Assembly (NCBI GenBank): GCA_027257055.1
Contig: JAPVLO010000205.1
Coordinates: 1,116,001 to 1,180,000 of the forward strand
DNA length: 64,000 bases
Origin: Cephalopachus bancanus
Lineage: Eukaryota; Chordata; Mammalia; Primates; Tarsiidae
Direction: 5' to 3'
The translations under genes and the position numbers were made by a program. Position 1 is the first letter of the stretch; each line of letters begins with the position of its first letter. The notes below the pieces were generated by a model, which did not search any database, was not told the DNA's origin, and was given only the letters and a program-made list of their open reading frames with translations. Positions 45,378 through 57,775 of the stretch are shown here, piece by piece.

Positions 45378-45800
45378 CTACTTTTATCTCTATCTGTTCT
45401 CAGGGATATGTCTCCCTTCAGGCATTTGTGATACTTCCTGTTGTTTGAGGTATGGATTTAGTCTCCTTCCAAAGAATCTAAGATGGTAGAGAAGATGGTT
45501 GTCTGCCTTGATCTCACCTTTTTACGGTTAAGAAACCATGAGTCAGGAGAAAATTTCCATGTACTTGGAGCTGGGAAGATTGAAGGGAGCAGTGTTGTGG
45601 ACATAAAAATATGATTCTCTTACCATCTGCTCAGAGTTTTTTACTTCTTTGTGATCCTGTGAACTGACTCATCCTCATATTTGCATTCTGGGATATTGCT
45701 GGTGATAATCTTGGCACTCTATATTTGTTTTTAGTTTTCTTAGGAAGGAGTAAAGCCAGCTTACATCTACACCACTATTTTGGAACTGGAAGTTTTCCTG
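45378..45800 (-). mobile_element. L1 5' UTR, continuation across the provirus
   Basis: It resumes the L1 interrupted at 36,709. 'gatttagtctccttccaaag...', 'ggagtaaagccagcttacatctacaccactattttggaactgg' is the reverse of an L1 5' end, which normally begins near 'ccaccatcttggaac' in that orientation. It confirms insertion of the provirus into the L1. Confidence 0.7.
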
Positions 45801-46745
45801 ACATTGTTCTTTTGAATAGTGCAAAAGCAAAGTCTGACTTCTATCGTGTGTGCTGTCTGTGCATTTAGGACACAGATTTTCTTTCTAAATATGGGTCTAG
45901 ACTCTGCTCTCTAAGAATGAATACTTATCTTTGGAAGAGCTGTATGTCTCTGATTCAGGAGGTGCTCCTAAAAGATCAGGAAAAATCTTGATTTCTCACT
46001 TGACGCCACAGGGCATCAAAGCCCTCTAGACTGTCTAGAAGTTCCTTTTACCAGCCAGAAGCTACATAATCATGGCACTGGAAAATGTGTTGTGGGTACA
46101 ATAATTTTCATGAATTGTCTGTTGATATCAGCAAATTTTAAAACAAAATAAACTTTGGAGGAGAGGATGAGCTTCCTCACAAACGTTTGGAGACTTGCAT
46201 GTTATCTGCCATTCTTTCCAATGCTGATGACTTGAGGATAGGGAAGCAAGGCAAGGAAGTCCAAAGACCAAATGTTAAAGGGCAGCTTTTTTGATGCTTA
46301 TCTCTTGGGCTACCATAAAAAGAAATCAAGTCACATGTATAGCTAAAAATATTTTCCCTTTCAATACTCAAATTTAACATATTTATCCTAACCCTTCAGT
46401 AAATTCTGGTACACTATTACATTTTAATAGTGACATGGAAATTAAAGGGATGTATCAATGCACCTCATATTTCACTCTCTTCTGATATTCATGAAGTTCT
46501 TATTGGAGCCTAGGAGTTCAAGGTAGGCCCATCCGTGAATGAATTGTGGTTCCTACAAACTAAAACAAGTGGCTGGAAGTACGTGTTATGAATGAGCAGC
46601 TAGCTGGCAGAAAGATAGTTCAGGAGCAAATACTAGACAAACCTCTTAAACTAGGAGAAAGTAACAATAGAAGATAGGAGAGACTGACACTTGGATCACA
46701 GTCCAATAAAGAAAAAGGAACAACCCTCAAAAGAATACCTTTTAA
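45801..46745. other. intergenic, nothing recognised
   Basis: No gene or repeat assigned. The last 17 bp are the target site of the next L1. Confidence 0.45.
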
Positions 46746-47240
46746 GTTCTAAAAATTTACCTCCCATATGACTCCACAATCCCCCTACTGGAAATATACC
46801 CAGAGGAACTCAAATCACTATATGAAAAAGATACTTGCACGTGCATGTTTATTACAGCATTATTTACAATAGCAAAAACATGGAACCAACTGTGCTGTTC
46901 AGCAAAATAGGACTGGGTTTAAAAAATGTGGTACATATACACAATGGAATATTATGCAGCCAAAAAGAAGTACAAACATATGGAATTTGCAGCAACTTAG
47001 ATGAACTTAGAAGCTGAGTGACTTATCACAGAAACAAAGAACTGAATAGCTCATGTTCTCACTCATAAGCGGAACTTGAACAATTATAATACTATAAGAA
47101 AGGGATTGACAGTAGTGGTAAACTACCTGGGGAAGGCGGGGGTACACCTTATCGACAAGGGTACCAGTATAATGAACATTTGTATACTTAACTCTGAATT
47201 GTACCCCACATCTTTAAAAAAATTAATTTAAAAAGATAAA
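46746..47240 (+). mobile_element. 5'-truncated L1 with perfect target duplication
   Basis: It contains the end of L1 ORF2 ('ggaaatatacccagaggaactc', 'acacaatggaatattatgcagcc') and the lineage 3' UTR ending 'gaattgtaccccacatctttaaa'. The 17-bp duplication AAAAGAATACCTTTTAA lies at 46,729-46,745 and 47,241-47,257. ORF2 text is broken by stops. Confidence 0.93.
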
Positions 47241-47257
47241 AAAAGAATACCTTTTAA

Positions 47258-47765
47258 TCAAATATACTTTTGTCTTTTCTAGAATCTTGTGACTTTTTAG
47301 AATTTGATATATGTTATCATTTATCATACTGTCAGTCAAGACTAGCAATAAATACTCAGTCACATTAAGAATGTTGAGCTAGGAAAAGGATCAATATTTG
47401 TGCTCTGTAACAAAAAAGACAAGTCAGGTAGTACTTACTGTCACTCTGAATGAAGTATGACAGCCAGAGTAGAAAATAAAATAAAAGAATAACAAAATAA
47501 CAATTGACAGCATGTCTTAACTTAGTAACATGTAGTCTATTCAAAGAATAATTATTATTGCTACAGCAAGTAAATTAGTAATATCATGCATGGTCAGCTG
47601 ATTCTGAATTTTGTTAGAGTCTATTAAACTTGAAGGTTTAAGTGATTTGATAACACATTGACTTAATCTTGAATATACCAGCTGCTCCAAAGGCAGCACA
47701 CATGTTACAGAAAAAACAATAAGAGATGTAATTTTGAGTCTGAGCATCCACAGGGTAGTTATTAC
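47258..47765. other. intergenic, nothing recognised
   Basis: No repeat or gene recognised. Confidence 0.45.
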
Positions 47766-47769
47766 AAAA

Positions 47770-47945
47770 ACAGATCCTAGAACCTGACTGCCTGGGTTTG
47801 AATATCATCTTCACCTAATCTCCCCAAACTTAATGTTCTTGTCTATAAAATTAGCACCTATTACAAGAGGTTGCTGTGAGGAACAACTGAGAGCATCTCT
47901 GTGTAATGCATTTAAAGGCTGCATTACAAGTGTTTAATGATTTTT
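47770..47945 (+). mobile_element. MIR SINE
   Basis: 'gaacctgactgcctgggtttgaatatcatcttcacc' through 'ttgctgtgaggaacaactgagagcatctctgtgtaatgcat' follows the MIR consensus order. Confidence 0.7.
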
Positions 47946-48169
47946 AGAGATGAACAATTTTGCCTTGAAATGCACATATTTACCTAGATAATTCTGCATG
48001 AAAAAAAGTAGTGAATTCTATAATAGGCCACAAGATCAAACCAAACTAAACCTCACTGTTTCATTAAAATGCTCTCATGTACTTCTGCCAAGGTCATGTC
48101 TGTAATGGCAAAGCCAAATGAAATTTTAAGCATGTGTTTATTATGAATAATCAAAGCATAACATTTACT

Positions 48170-48602
48170 TTTTAATATGTCAAAAATTTTGATTACAATG
48201 TAATTCAAAGTCATACACTGTAAAATTTCATAGAGTACAGAAGCATGTGCAGTAAAATGTCAAAGTGCCCTTTACTATTTGTCCCTTCATACCTTCAATC
48301 ACTCTAGGTGATATTACTTTGTTTCTTCAGAGAAATTATCTATCTACATATCTATACATATATGTATGGATGTGTGTAGTATACTACAGTATATATTTTA
48401 TTATGTCATGATTGTATTATATAGTATAATTATGATACATTTAATTTTATCTTTTTAAAAGTGGATAAATTATTCTAAAGTTATTCTTTGATCCACTTTT
48501 TTCAATTAACTTTCTTTTTTCTTAGTGACATTTCCATGTCAGTATATGTCTACATAACTCATTTTTATACGCAATATATAGTTTTAAAAATATAATATAC
48601 AA
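48170..48602 (-). mobile_element. ancient L1 3' end, left part
   Basis: L1M-type 3' UTR and ORF2-end text on the minus strand ('gtgacatttccatgtcagtatatgtctacataactcattttta'). It is cut by the Tigger-like element at 48,603 and resumes after 50,458. Confidence 0.6.
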
Positions 48603-48887
48603 TACAGTCCTGTGTCATTTAATGACAAAAATACATTTTGAGAAATGTTTCATTAGGAGATTTTGTCATTATGTGAACATCTTAGAGTATACTTACATAA
48701 GCCTGGATGGTATAGCCTACTACACTCCTAGGCCATGTGGTTTGTTCAGTTGATCCTAGGCTACAAACTTGTACAGAATGTGACTTTACTGAATACTGTA
48801 GGAAATTGTAACACAATGAATGGTGAGTGTTTGTTGATCTAAACATAGAAGAGGTATAGTAAAAATACAGAAAAAATGCATAGAAGA

Positions 48888-49190
48888 GGCTGGGCACGAT
48901 GGTTCACACCTAAAATCCCAGCACTTTGGGAGGCTGAGGTGAGAGGATTGTCTGAGCCCAAGGGTTTGAGACCAGCCTGGGCAGCTTGGCAAGACCTTGT
49001 CTCTACAATAAATAAAAAAATTAGCTGAATCTGGTGGCACATACCTGTGGTTCCAGCTATTTGGAAGGCTGAGGCAAAAGGATCACCTGAGCCCAGCTGA
49101 TGGAGACTGCAGTGGCCATGAGTGTGCCACTGCACTCCAGTCTGGGAGACAGAGTGAGACTCCAACTCCAAAAAAAAAAAAACCAAAAAA
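48888..49190 (+). mobile_element. intermediate Alu inside the Tigger-like element
   Basis: It has the AATAAATAAAAAAATTA linker and the ACTCCAACTC end but keeps CCCAGCACTTTGGGAGG. The flanking duplication is close to ATAGAAGAG (before 48,888 and again after the tail near 49,199). Confidence 0.85.
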
Positions 49191-49850
49191 ACAAAAACAT
49201 AGAAGAGATGAAAAATATAGGACATCAATATAGGACACTTACTCTGAATGGAGCTTGCAGAACTAGAAGTTGCTTGGGTGAGTCTGAGTGGTGAGTGGAT
49301 GTGAAGGCCTAGGACATGTACACATCACTGTACACTGATGTAAACTTTATAATCTCTGTATACTTACACTACACTAAATTAATACAAAACTATTTTTTTC
49401 AATAAGTTGAACTTTGTTTACTGTAACTATTTTACCTTATTAATGTTTTATTTTTTAAAAAGCTTTTTGACTCTTTGATAACACTTAACAAGGACAGACA
49501 CAACATATAGCTGTACAAAAGAATTTTTTCTTTATGGTCTTATTCTATACACTTTTTCTATTTTTATTTTTTTTTACTTTAAAAATGTTTTTGAAAAAAC
49601 CGAAGACGCAAACATGCACACTAGCCTAGGCCTACACAGGGTCAGCATCATCAGTATCACTGCCTTCTACCTCCACATCTTGTCCCACTGGAAGGTTTTT
49701 CAGGGGCAACAACATGCATGGAGCTGTCAGCTTCTGTAATAAAAATGCCTTCTCTGGAATACCTCTTGCACAACCTGCCTGAGGGTGTATTACAGTTAAA
49801 TTTTTCAAAAAAATAAGTAGAAAGAGTACACTTAAAATGTCAATAAAAAT

Positions 49851-50170
49851 GAGGTAGGCATTGTGGCTCATGCCGTAACACCAACACTTTGGGAAGCCAA
49901 GATGGGAGGATAGCTTGTGCCCAGGAGTTTGAGATGAGCCTGGACAACATAGCGTGACCTTGTCTCAACAAAAAATTTAAAAACTAGCTTGGTGTGGCAC
50001 CATGTACCTGTAGTCCCAGCTATTTGGGAGGTTGAGGTAGGAGGATCACATGAGCCCAGGTCTTTGAGGCTGCAGTGAGGTGTGATTCTGCTACAGACTG
50101 CAATCCAGCCTGGGTAACAGAGTGAGACCCAGAGTAAAACAAAACAAAACAGACAAACAAACAAACAATA
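49851..50170 (+). mobile_element. AluJ-type element inside the Tigger-like element
   Basis: An old, diverged dimer ('cccaggagtttgagatgagcctggacaacatagcg', 'tagtcccagctatttgggagg') with an AAAAC-repeat tail. Confidence 0.8.
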
Positions 50171-50458
50171 AATCAACAAAGTGTGTAGAATAATAAATAC
50201 ATAAAGCAGTAAAATAGTCATTTATTATCAAGTATTATGTACTGTACATAATTGTATTGTTGTACTTTTATATGACTGTCAGTGCAAGTTTGTTTACACC
50301 AGCGTCATCATAAACACATGAGTAATGCTATATGACAGGTCATTACAACGTTATAATGTCACTAGGTGATAAGAATTTTTCAGTTCCATTATGATTTTAT
50401 GAGACCACCATTGCATATGAAATTCATCATTGTGACTGTGTCTGATATATGACTGTAT

Positions 50459-51075
50459 ATAATATTGCTGTGCTATATTGCACAGTGTAGGTACTCTATA
50501 TTTAACTGTTTTTCATTGATGAGTATTTTGTATACTTCCAATTTTTAGTTATTTCAAACAATGCTGTACCTATAGCTTTGAGTTTATAAGAAAAATATCT
50601 GTTTTAGAACTACACAAGATATGTGCATTTTTAGTTTTGAAAGGTCTTGCCAAATTGCTGTATGATTTTAGACTCCCACCCATGATATGGGAAAGTATTT
50701 CCCCATACTCTGGCCAGTAGTGCATGTGGGAAGCAGTTTACATTCTTTCAATCTAATATTGTTTTATTTTCAAGTATTTTCTCATATTTTTGGCTCTTTA
50801 TACTTGTGTTTTTATGAATTGCTTCTTCATATGTTTGCTTTTTCATTGTGTTGTCTTTTATTAATACTATGAGTTGAAGCTTTTTGTATATTTTAAATAG
50901 TAATTCTTTTAAACAGATACATTTTGCAAATATTTTCTGCCAGTATCTATGTGCACTTTAATTGGGCTTGTAGTACTTTTTAATTCATGATTTTGGTGAC
51001 TTGTATTTTAGTTAAGAAGGCCTGCCCAAGCAATATTCTAAGTTAGCTTCTGAATTTTCTTCTAGTATTTTAAGC
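50459..51075 (-). mobile_element. ancient L1, right part
   Basis: It continues the L1 of 48,170: 'tttcattgatgagtattttgtatacttccaatttttagttatttcaaacaatgctg', 'gccaaattgctgtatgattttagactcccaccc', 'ttgcaaatattttctgcc'. This is the reversed ORF2 3' region, diverged. Confidence 0.65.
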
Positions 51076-51590
51076 AGAGGAGTAAGGTCCTTAGTGAGAA
51101 ATTTAGTTTCGATTTTGGCTCGGCCATTTATTAGCTATGTATCTCTGGAAAAGTACTTGTACTCTTTAGATTATAAATAATTTAAAAAACATCTTGTATT
51201 CACCTTTATTTAGAATAAGCTACAGGATTTACTGTTTAATTTGTTCCCTGTTTTAAAAATTATACTCAATATTTGTTGAACTAATTGTAAAATGTTTGGC
51301 TATTATGAAATATTTTAAATATATGGAAAAATATGGAAGAAATGTTAAAAACAGAGTTAAGTAATTATATAACTGTTTTATCAAATCTTGACATTCTGCC
51401 ATATTTTTTACACATATGAAAAGAACACTGGACACAGCAGAAGCCTTACCCCTTTATTATTACTGTTATGCAGTGGTATGCGTTATTCCCATGCAATTTT
51501 AAATACATACACATATACACATATGACATTGCTTTGTGTCTTCTTATACTTTAAGAAGTGGTATTATATATACAAGTTTACAGCTTTCTT
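51076..51590. other. intergenic; possible MIR scrap
   Basis: 51,085-51,170 vaguely follows a MIR ('tcggccatttattagctatgtatctctgg'). The rest is unassigned. Confidence 0.35.
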
Positions 51591-51594
51591 TTCC

Positions 51595-51975
51595 TTGAGA
51601 TTTATTTTTGTTGCTAAAAGTAACTCTGGCTTGTTTTCATACCTACTATGTAGCATTTGAGTTATTAAACCACAATTTATGAATGTACCACCATTTATTT
51701 ATGCTCCTGTTGATTGATGTTTAAACTTTAAAATTTTGTTTAGTGTTTTATGCCTTCTTGAAATATGTGTAAGGTTTTCTAAGGTAAATATCTATCTAGA
51801 CACAGAATTTCTAGGTTAGGATAGGGACAGATTGCACTCAAACTGTTAGTAAGAGATACGAAATAGATATGGCCAAATGGCTCTCCAAAGAAGTGGAGAC
51901 AATTTCCACTCAATCCTAGAGCATATGTATCATCTATTTTTTTTTATATCCTCTAACAGACATTTTCTGAGCTAT
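51595..51975 (-). mobile_element. ancient L1 fragment
   Basis: 'caatttatgaatgtaccaccatttatttatgctcctgttgattgatgttta' and 'tttctaggttaggatagggacagat' resemble reversed L1M ORF2-end text. A younger L1 begins at its right edge. Confidence 0.5.
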
Positions 51976-53094
51976 CTCCTTTTTTTTTTTTAAAGATATG
52001 GGGTACAATTCAGGATTAGGTGTTCAAACGTTGATTATGCAGGTACCCTTGTTGATGAGGTATACCCCTCCCTCCCCTAGCAGCTTCCCTCAACAGTCAA
52101 TCCCACCCCCCATCCCCTGACAGATTCCCACTACTGCCAATCCCTTTCTTATAATATTATGATAATTGTTCAAGGTCTGCTTATGAGTGAGAACATATGC
52201 TCTGTTCTTTGTTTCTGTGATAGATCACTGAGTATGATCAATTCTAAATCCATCCAAGTTGCTGCAAAGTCCATATGTTAGTCCTTATTTATGACTGGAT
52301 AATATTTCATTGTGTATACATACCACATTTTTTTAATCCAGTCCAGCTTCAATGGGCAGCATGGTTGGTTCCACGTTTTTGCTATTACTGAAGAGAGCTG
52401 CAACAAACATACGTGTGCAGGTATCTTTTTGTAGAGTGATTTGAGTTCCTCCGGGTATATTCCCAATAGGGGAATTGCTGGGTCATATGGAAGGTTAATT
52501 TCTAGTTCTTTCAGAAATCGCCACACTGTCGTCCAAAGAGGTTGCACTAGATTGCATTCACACCACAGTGTAGAAGCATTCCTTTTTCTCTGCATCCTCA
52601 CCAGCATCTGTTGTTGTTTGTTTTATCAGTGATGGCCATTCTTACTGGGGTTAGGTGGTATCAAAACCAATGTCGTTTTGATTTGCATTTCTCTGATGAT
52701 TAGTGAGGCTGAGCACTTTTTCATGTGTCTGTTGGCTGCCTGTGTATCTTCTTTGAGAAGTATCTATTCATGTCTTTTGCCCACTTTTTAATGGGGCTGT
52801 TTGTTGTTTTATTTTTAGCATGTTTGAGTTTCTTATAGATCCTAGATTTTAGTCCTTTGTCAGACATACAGCTGGCAAGTAATTTTTCCCATTCTGTGGG
52901 CTGTCTCCCTGCTCTCTTGATGGTTTCTTTTGCTTTGCAGAAGTTCGTCAGTTTGATGAGGTCCCAGTTATCTATCTTATTTCTTATGGTATGGGCACTT
53001 AGGGTTCTGATCACGAATTGGTTGCCAGTTCCAGCTTCCATAAGGGTGTCTCCTGCATTTTCTAAGATTCTTATAGTTTGAGGTTTTACATTTA
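51976..53094 (-). mobile_element. younger 5'-truncated L1
   Basis: Poly-T at about 51,980, then the reversed lineage 3' UTR ('atggggtacaattcaggatt...', 'gccaatccctttcttataat') and the last third of ORF2. It shares its 3' UTR with the L1s at 11,070, 12,751 and 46,746. It is only lightly decayed, so it is younger than the L1 pieces on either side. Confidence 0.88.
52278..53041 (-). pseudogene. L1 ORF2 C-terminal pseudogene
   Basis: Two long minus-strand frames give ORF2 C-terminal text. 52,721-53,041 has NWDLIKLTNFCKAKETI, RQPTEWEKLLAS and [14 protein letters not shown]. 52,278-52,607 has CNLVQPLWTTVWRFLKELE, YDPAIPLLGIYP and WIKKMWYVYTMKYYPVINKD. The cysteine-rich motif between them is interrupted, so the frames are not continuous. 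The RT and endonuclease domains are absent through 5' truncation. Confidence 0.88.
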
Positions 53095-53490
53095 GAGCTC
53101 ACTTCTAAAAGTTTAAAGTTTTGGCATTCACATTTAAGTTTTAATCCACATGGTAATGATCTTGTCTTTTTAAGATGCAAAATGGATTCCCATATGGCTA
53201 ACCAATAATCCTGGCAACAATTTATCGACTAGTTCATTCTTTCCCACTGATTTGTACCACTTTGGTTATATGCCAAGTTTTCCTAACTGTGTTCTGGGCT
53301 CTTTACTAGGTTCCAAAGTATTATTTGTCTTTCCCTGTCCTAGACTACAGTGTCTTAATTACTTCAATTTTTTATGACTTGAGTTCTAAGAAGGCAACCC
53401 CCATTTTGTTTCTCTTTGGCATTGCCTAGTTTTCATGATCCTTTACTCCTTGATGCAAATTTTAGGATTGACTTTATTTACTAGCATAGT
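53095..53490 (-). mobile_element. ancient L1 fragment
   Basis: 'cacatttaagttttaatccac', 'cccatatggctaaccaataatcctggcaacaatttatcgac', 'gttctgggctctttactaggttcca', 'gtcttaattacttc' follow reversed L1M ORF2 text. Confidence 0.65.
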
Positions 53491-53559
53491 TGGGGCTGCT
53501 CCAACTATAGGCTAGAGTATTTTTTGAAAAATATAATATTTTAATATATTTTTCTTAAT

Positions 53560-53665
53560 TTTTTCCTATTCTCCTCTTCTCTTTCTTTCTCTCTCTTCTC
53601 TCACTCTGTATCTCCCTCCTTTCCTCTCTTTCTCTTTCTTTCTGTCTTCTCCTTTCCCCTTACCT
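53560..53665 (+). repeat. CT-rich low-complexity tract
   Basis: About 100 bp of pyrimidine-rich sequence with TTTCTC units. Confidence 0.8.
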
Positions 53666-56600
53666 GCTTTATTGAAACACATGGTAGATGGATGTTAGAG
53701 TTCCTAGATCTATACCCCATGCCTTGCTTTCTAAATTTTCTTTCATATTTTTTATAATTTAACTTTCATTTTAATTTTTACTTATTTGCATAGCATTCTA
53801 GAACAATAGCTAGGATTAATTTTTCAACTGTGTTTAATTTCTATTCATTCCACTTATCGATTGTTTTAGTAATTTCTGTCTCTTAGTAGTTTCATTCTTA
53901 ATGGATGAGTTATCCTTTTGAATCTTTCAGAAATCACTAGTTTTGCTTATCTTCAAATGTTCCTTGGTTGCTTTAGGGCATTAGTTATTTTGTTCATGGA
54001 TTTTATTAGCTCTCTTTCATGCTATTGATTTTCCTCAAACGGTTACTGAATATTCATTTGCCTGTGATACTTGTAGTCGATATTTTTCACTGCTGTTGGC
54101 AGCAGGAGAATATTTCAGTGTTCCAACAAAGGTTTCTGTTGTCCTGGAAGCGAATACAGATTTAACAAGAGATCTCACTCCTTGTGTGTATGTGTATACA
54201 GTTGTGTGCGGGTATGTGTGAGCACATGTAGCAAAGACATGGCCAGTTTGGCTTGTAGGAAATGCTTACTGCATATTTCCTAAGTGCAGGGGCTTTATGC
54301 CCCAATGGCTACACTAGGTCACCCAGTACATGATCCTGCTTCTTCATCGCCTAGCTCCCATTTTAAAGGGTCTTAACTAAAAGGCAGTTGCTGAGAGTCA
54401 GTTTCTGGAAATGGGACTGGTCCAGCCAACAGGAAAACTGTAAGACTTTTCTCTGGGCTCTGCTGCCTATTATGTAATGATTCAGTTTTGTTGCATTCTA
54501 CCCGTTCATTCTCATTAGAACACCTTTCTGTTCTGATGTGCTGAGGACACATTTCACGGCTTGACAGGATTGCTGAGTATTTGTTTTCATGTCATTTTAA
54601 TATGATTTTTCTTGAAAGAAGAGAGATAAAGCTGAACAACTTGTACCAGAAATGTTTAGTCAACAGTTTAGAACTGAGTGATGCATCATTTCTATTGTGT
54701 TCTATGCTATGAGCAGAATTCAATGAGATAATAAGTTCTCAGCACTGAAAAATCAGGTCCTTTATTTGACTGTTTTCCACAAGACTTAGAACAAAAAATA
54801 TTTTTCACTGCTGAATAGTTAAAAGAATCTTTTCTCAAAAGTGATTAACACCTCTTAAGTATCTAGGTGAATGTTCCAGAAATTCTCACATATTCTGTTA
54901 AAATGTGCTTATTACAGTGCTGGGTATTTCTGTCTGAATTTCTCCAAATGCCATCTTTTTATTTTCCAAACTAAACTGAGACATATTCTTGGCTTTTAAG
55001 TGTTAGTACAATGTTTGTGCTTTCTTTCTAATTTCTAATGCACAGGTGTCAGACCCATAAGCACTGAGAGTCTTGAAATGCATTCTACATGGGGGCACCT
55101 CAAATACAAGGCTCCAGATGGAGACTTTGACTGATTAGTTCCATTTGCAGCCTTTATCCAGCACTTTCTCTTTGATTTGGTTTAATGTTTTATGCTATGG
55201 AACAATGAACATCCCTCTATTCTAGAATTTCTCAAACTGTTGTATTTAGATTGTGAGTACTTCAAGGGTGTTTATAATTCCAACCTTAATACTATAAGGA
55301 GAATAATTTCTGTGAAATATCTGTTACTCAATAATTTTCTCTAAATGAATCGATTGCATTTAAAAAATTTCTCTGCTACACCAAGTATAAATGATTCGAG
55401 CAAAGTGGAAATTAAAAAAAAATCATTTTGAATCTCTAAACAAAACTTTTAATAGCTCTAGCAGTTTACTATTCACATAAGAACAATCTCTATTATTGAC
55501 AACTAAAGGTTTTGCTTCTGAGTTGGAGGTTAGTTAATTAACTTGACCTAATCATATTATTGAATTGTGTATTTAGAACCAAGATCTGCCTCAGAGAATA
55601 TTCTGACATGTTGTTGTAGGTTTTGTTGTGTACACTGAGCTTTGGGAAAATACGTAGGTTCTTTCATTGCAATTTGAGTGAAAAAATAATAAGAAATTAA
55701 AACTTATGGTTGTGAGGAGATGGAGAACTGGGAGAGCCTCCCTATATTATATTTTCTTCCTAAGCACAAATCATTATAATTGCTTTTGAATTAAACACAA
55801 ATATGACTCAGCAGTCTTATCAGTTATCGTTTCAGCCCCAAAGATTTATGGTGTGGTCCTATGAGAATCATAAGTAGCTAAGGAACTAACTTAGGAAATG
55901 ACGACAGCAAAATAACCTCTTGTGTCCCAGAGACACAGGCCTTGCTGTAGTAATTACTAGAAAGCCATAGTAACAGCTGCAGGTCCACAATGCTGTTGGA
56001 CAAGAATACTTCACGTAGGTTCAGCAGTGTTTCCATGGGATAAATCATTTTGATGGAATCACTAAGGTTTAATTTTGTTTGAAATGTGCTAATCAGATAA
56101 TGGATGCCATGGCTTAGCTGATGGGTGAGAGTGACATCATAATTGTTTCATGGCGACTGTTAAAGGCAGTTCTGGGGGTGTCTTTATTAAGGATGTGCTT
56201 GTCTATTGAAAGCCCTAAGCAAATCAGAATTAGTAAATAGTCAGGGGGACTTTTACTTGAAGAAAAAAAAAACTCCAGGGTATGATTCATGAATCACATT
56301 TTTGATAAGTGTAAACTTTGTGTATGTGCAAATTTTATTTCTATGACCTTCCTTTACCTATCACCTGCTTTCCACTTCCCATTAATAAAGAACTGTGCAC
56401 CTCATGCACCATACGATTATTTATGTTTTCAATTGCAGGCACAGCTTGGTGAAGAAGATTTAAGTCCCTTTCCAATTAAATGAAAATTGAAACATGAAGA
56501 GAAAGCCCAATGATGATTTGTGTTTGTAGCCAGTCTTAAATGTCAAAATGCCAAGTAACACCACACCTATTTCCATATTGTTCTATCCAGCAAGCTAGGA

Positions 56601-57470
56601 GTGGTTATATAAGTGATGCTTCAACCACATAACTAAATGAGGACGCAGACAAGGATGTGTCCTCAATCTATTATGTTCTTACAATTCACTCTTCTCTTCA
56701 TTTCAAGATAATTAAGACATTTGTCATTTTTATTCTGCTATTCTGGTTTGTATTCAAATGAAATGTCATAATTTCTCAGAACATTTTGATTTTATTATTT
56801 GACCAAGTGACAGGTTTTTTTTTTTCGGGATCCTCCAGATATGTTCTCTTAACACTGATACCTTAAAATTTCCTGCTATCCTTTCCTGAGACTTTATCAT
56901 TTTGGTAAGCCCTTGAAATTGACAAGGCAGTAAACTGAACTCACTTCTCTCTAAGCAAAGAAGAATGGTGGTGCTGTGGGGTAGATCTGTAGACACGGAC
57001 TGTAAGCCCAACCCTACCTAATACTTGCTAAGCCATGCTTTGTGAGTCATTGGACTACAGTGTAGCTTCATTTATTAAATGGATTACTTTCTGACCTCAG
57101 TGTGTTCTCGCTAACATCAACCTAAAGTATTTTGTGCTTTGTAAGTGCCTCATAATATGTTTGGCAATAAAACAGCATACTGCAAAAGAACTCTATTAAA
57201 ATTGTTTTGGTAGAGAAAAGCAATCAAAGTTTATAAGTGTAGAAGTGGAAAAGTACTAAAAACAAGGTGTTGACTAACACTAAACCCTAATGTTTTGAAA
57301 ACAAATTTGATAAAAGTTTTAATAAAACCACTCCGTTTTCATTGTACTTTAAAATAAAATGTCCTAAGTATACTTAAGAAACTTTATGTATCCAATTTCA
57401 TAGAAGAATACATCTGTAAGATTAGAACTATTTATTCCAACTACTGTCTCCATCTCATTCTCACTAGATA
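53666..57470. other. long repeat-poor intergenic stretch
   Basis: The longest stretch (3.8 kb) with no recognised transposon. No coding signal: the frames at 56,289-56,483 and 56,766-57,011 are short and featureless. 55,780-56,240 looks compositionally unlike its surroundings, less AT-rich and with TAATTA-type cores. It could be old conserved non-coding DNA, but that needs an alignment. Confidence 0.4.
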
Positions 57471-57471
57471 C

Positions 57472-57775
57472 TTGTTTTTGTGGGGGTTTTTTGAGTCAGG
57501 ATCTCACTCTGTTGCCAAGGCTTGAGTGTAGTGGCATGATCATGGCTCACCACAGCCTCAACCTCCTGGGCTCAGATGATCCTTCTGCCTCAGTTTCCCA
57601 AGTGGCTGGGATTATAAGCAGATGCCACCATGCTTGACTAATTTTTTTCTTTTTTAATAGAAATGAGGTCTTGCTTTGTTGTCCAGGCTGGTCTCAAGCT
57701 CCTGGGCTTAAGCAATCCACCTGTCTTGACCTCCCAAAGTGCTGGGATTACAGGCATGAGCCACCATGCTGGACT
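57472..57775 (-). mobile_element. AluJ-type element
   Basis: 'gagtcaggatctcactctgttgccaaggcttgag', 'cctcctgggctcagatgatccttctgcctcag', 'ctcccaaagtgctgggattacaggcatgagccacc'. It is the classic AluJ form, without young-set changes. Confidence 0.88.

Larger units (their letters stand above)
48603..50458. mobile_element. Tigger-like DNA transposon remnant
   Basis: Terminal inverted repeats ACAGTCCTGTGTCATTTAATGAC (starting 48,603) and ...TATATGACTGTA (ending 50,455) are flanked by TA, as for Tc1/mariner-pogo elements. Internal text includes 'ggtatagcctactacactcctaggc' and a cryptic minus-strand frame at 49,632-49,871 reading NLPVGQDVEVEGSDTDDADPV. Transposase is not intact. It hosts two Alu insertions and itself lies in an ancient L1. 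Confidence 0.8.

Noticed and set aside
48839..49228. 129-codon minus-strand frame as a protein
   Set aside because: Alu-derived frame inside a Tigger-like element.
49632..49871. Intact Tigger transposase gene
   Set aside because: Only a short C-terminal-like phrase (VGQDVEVEGSDTDD) is recognisable and an Alu frame is fused to the other end.
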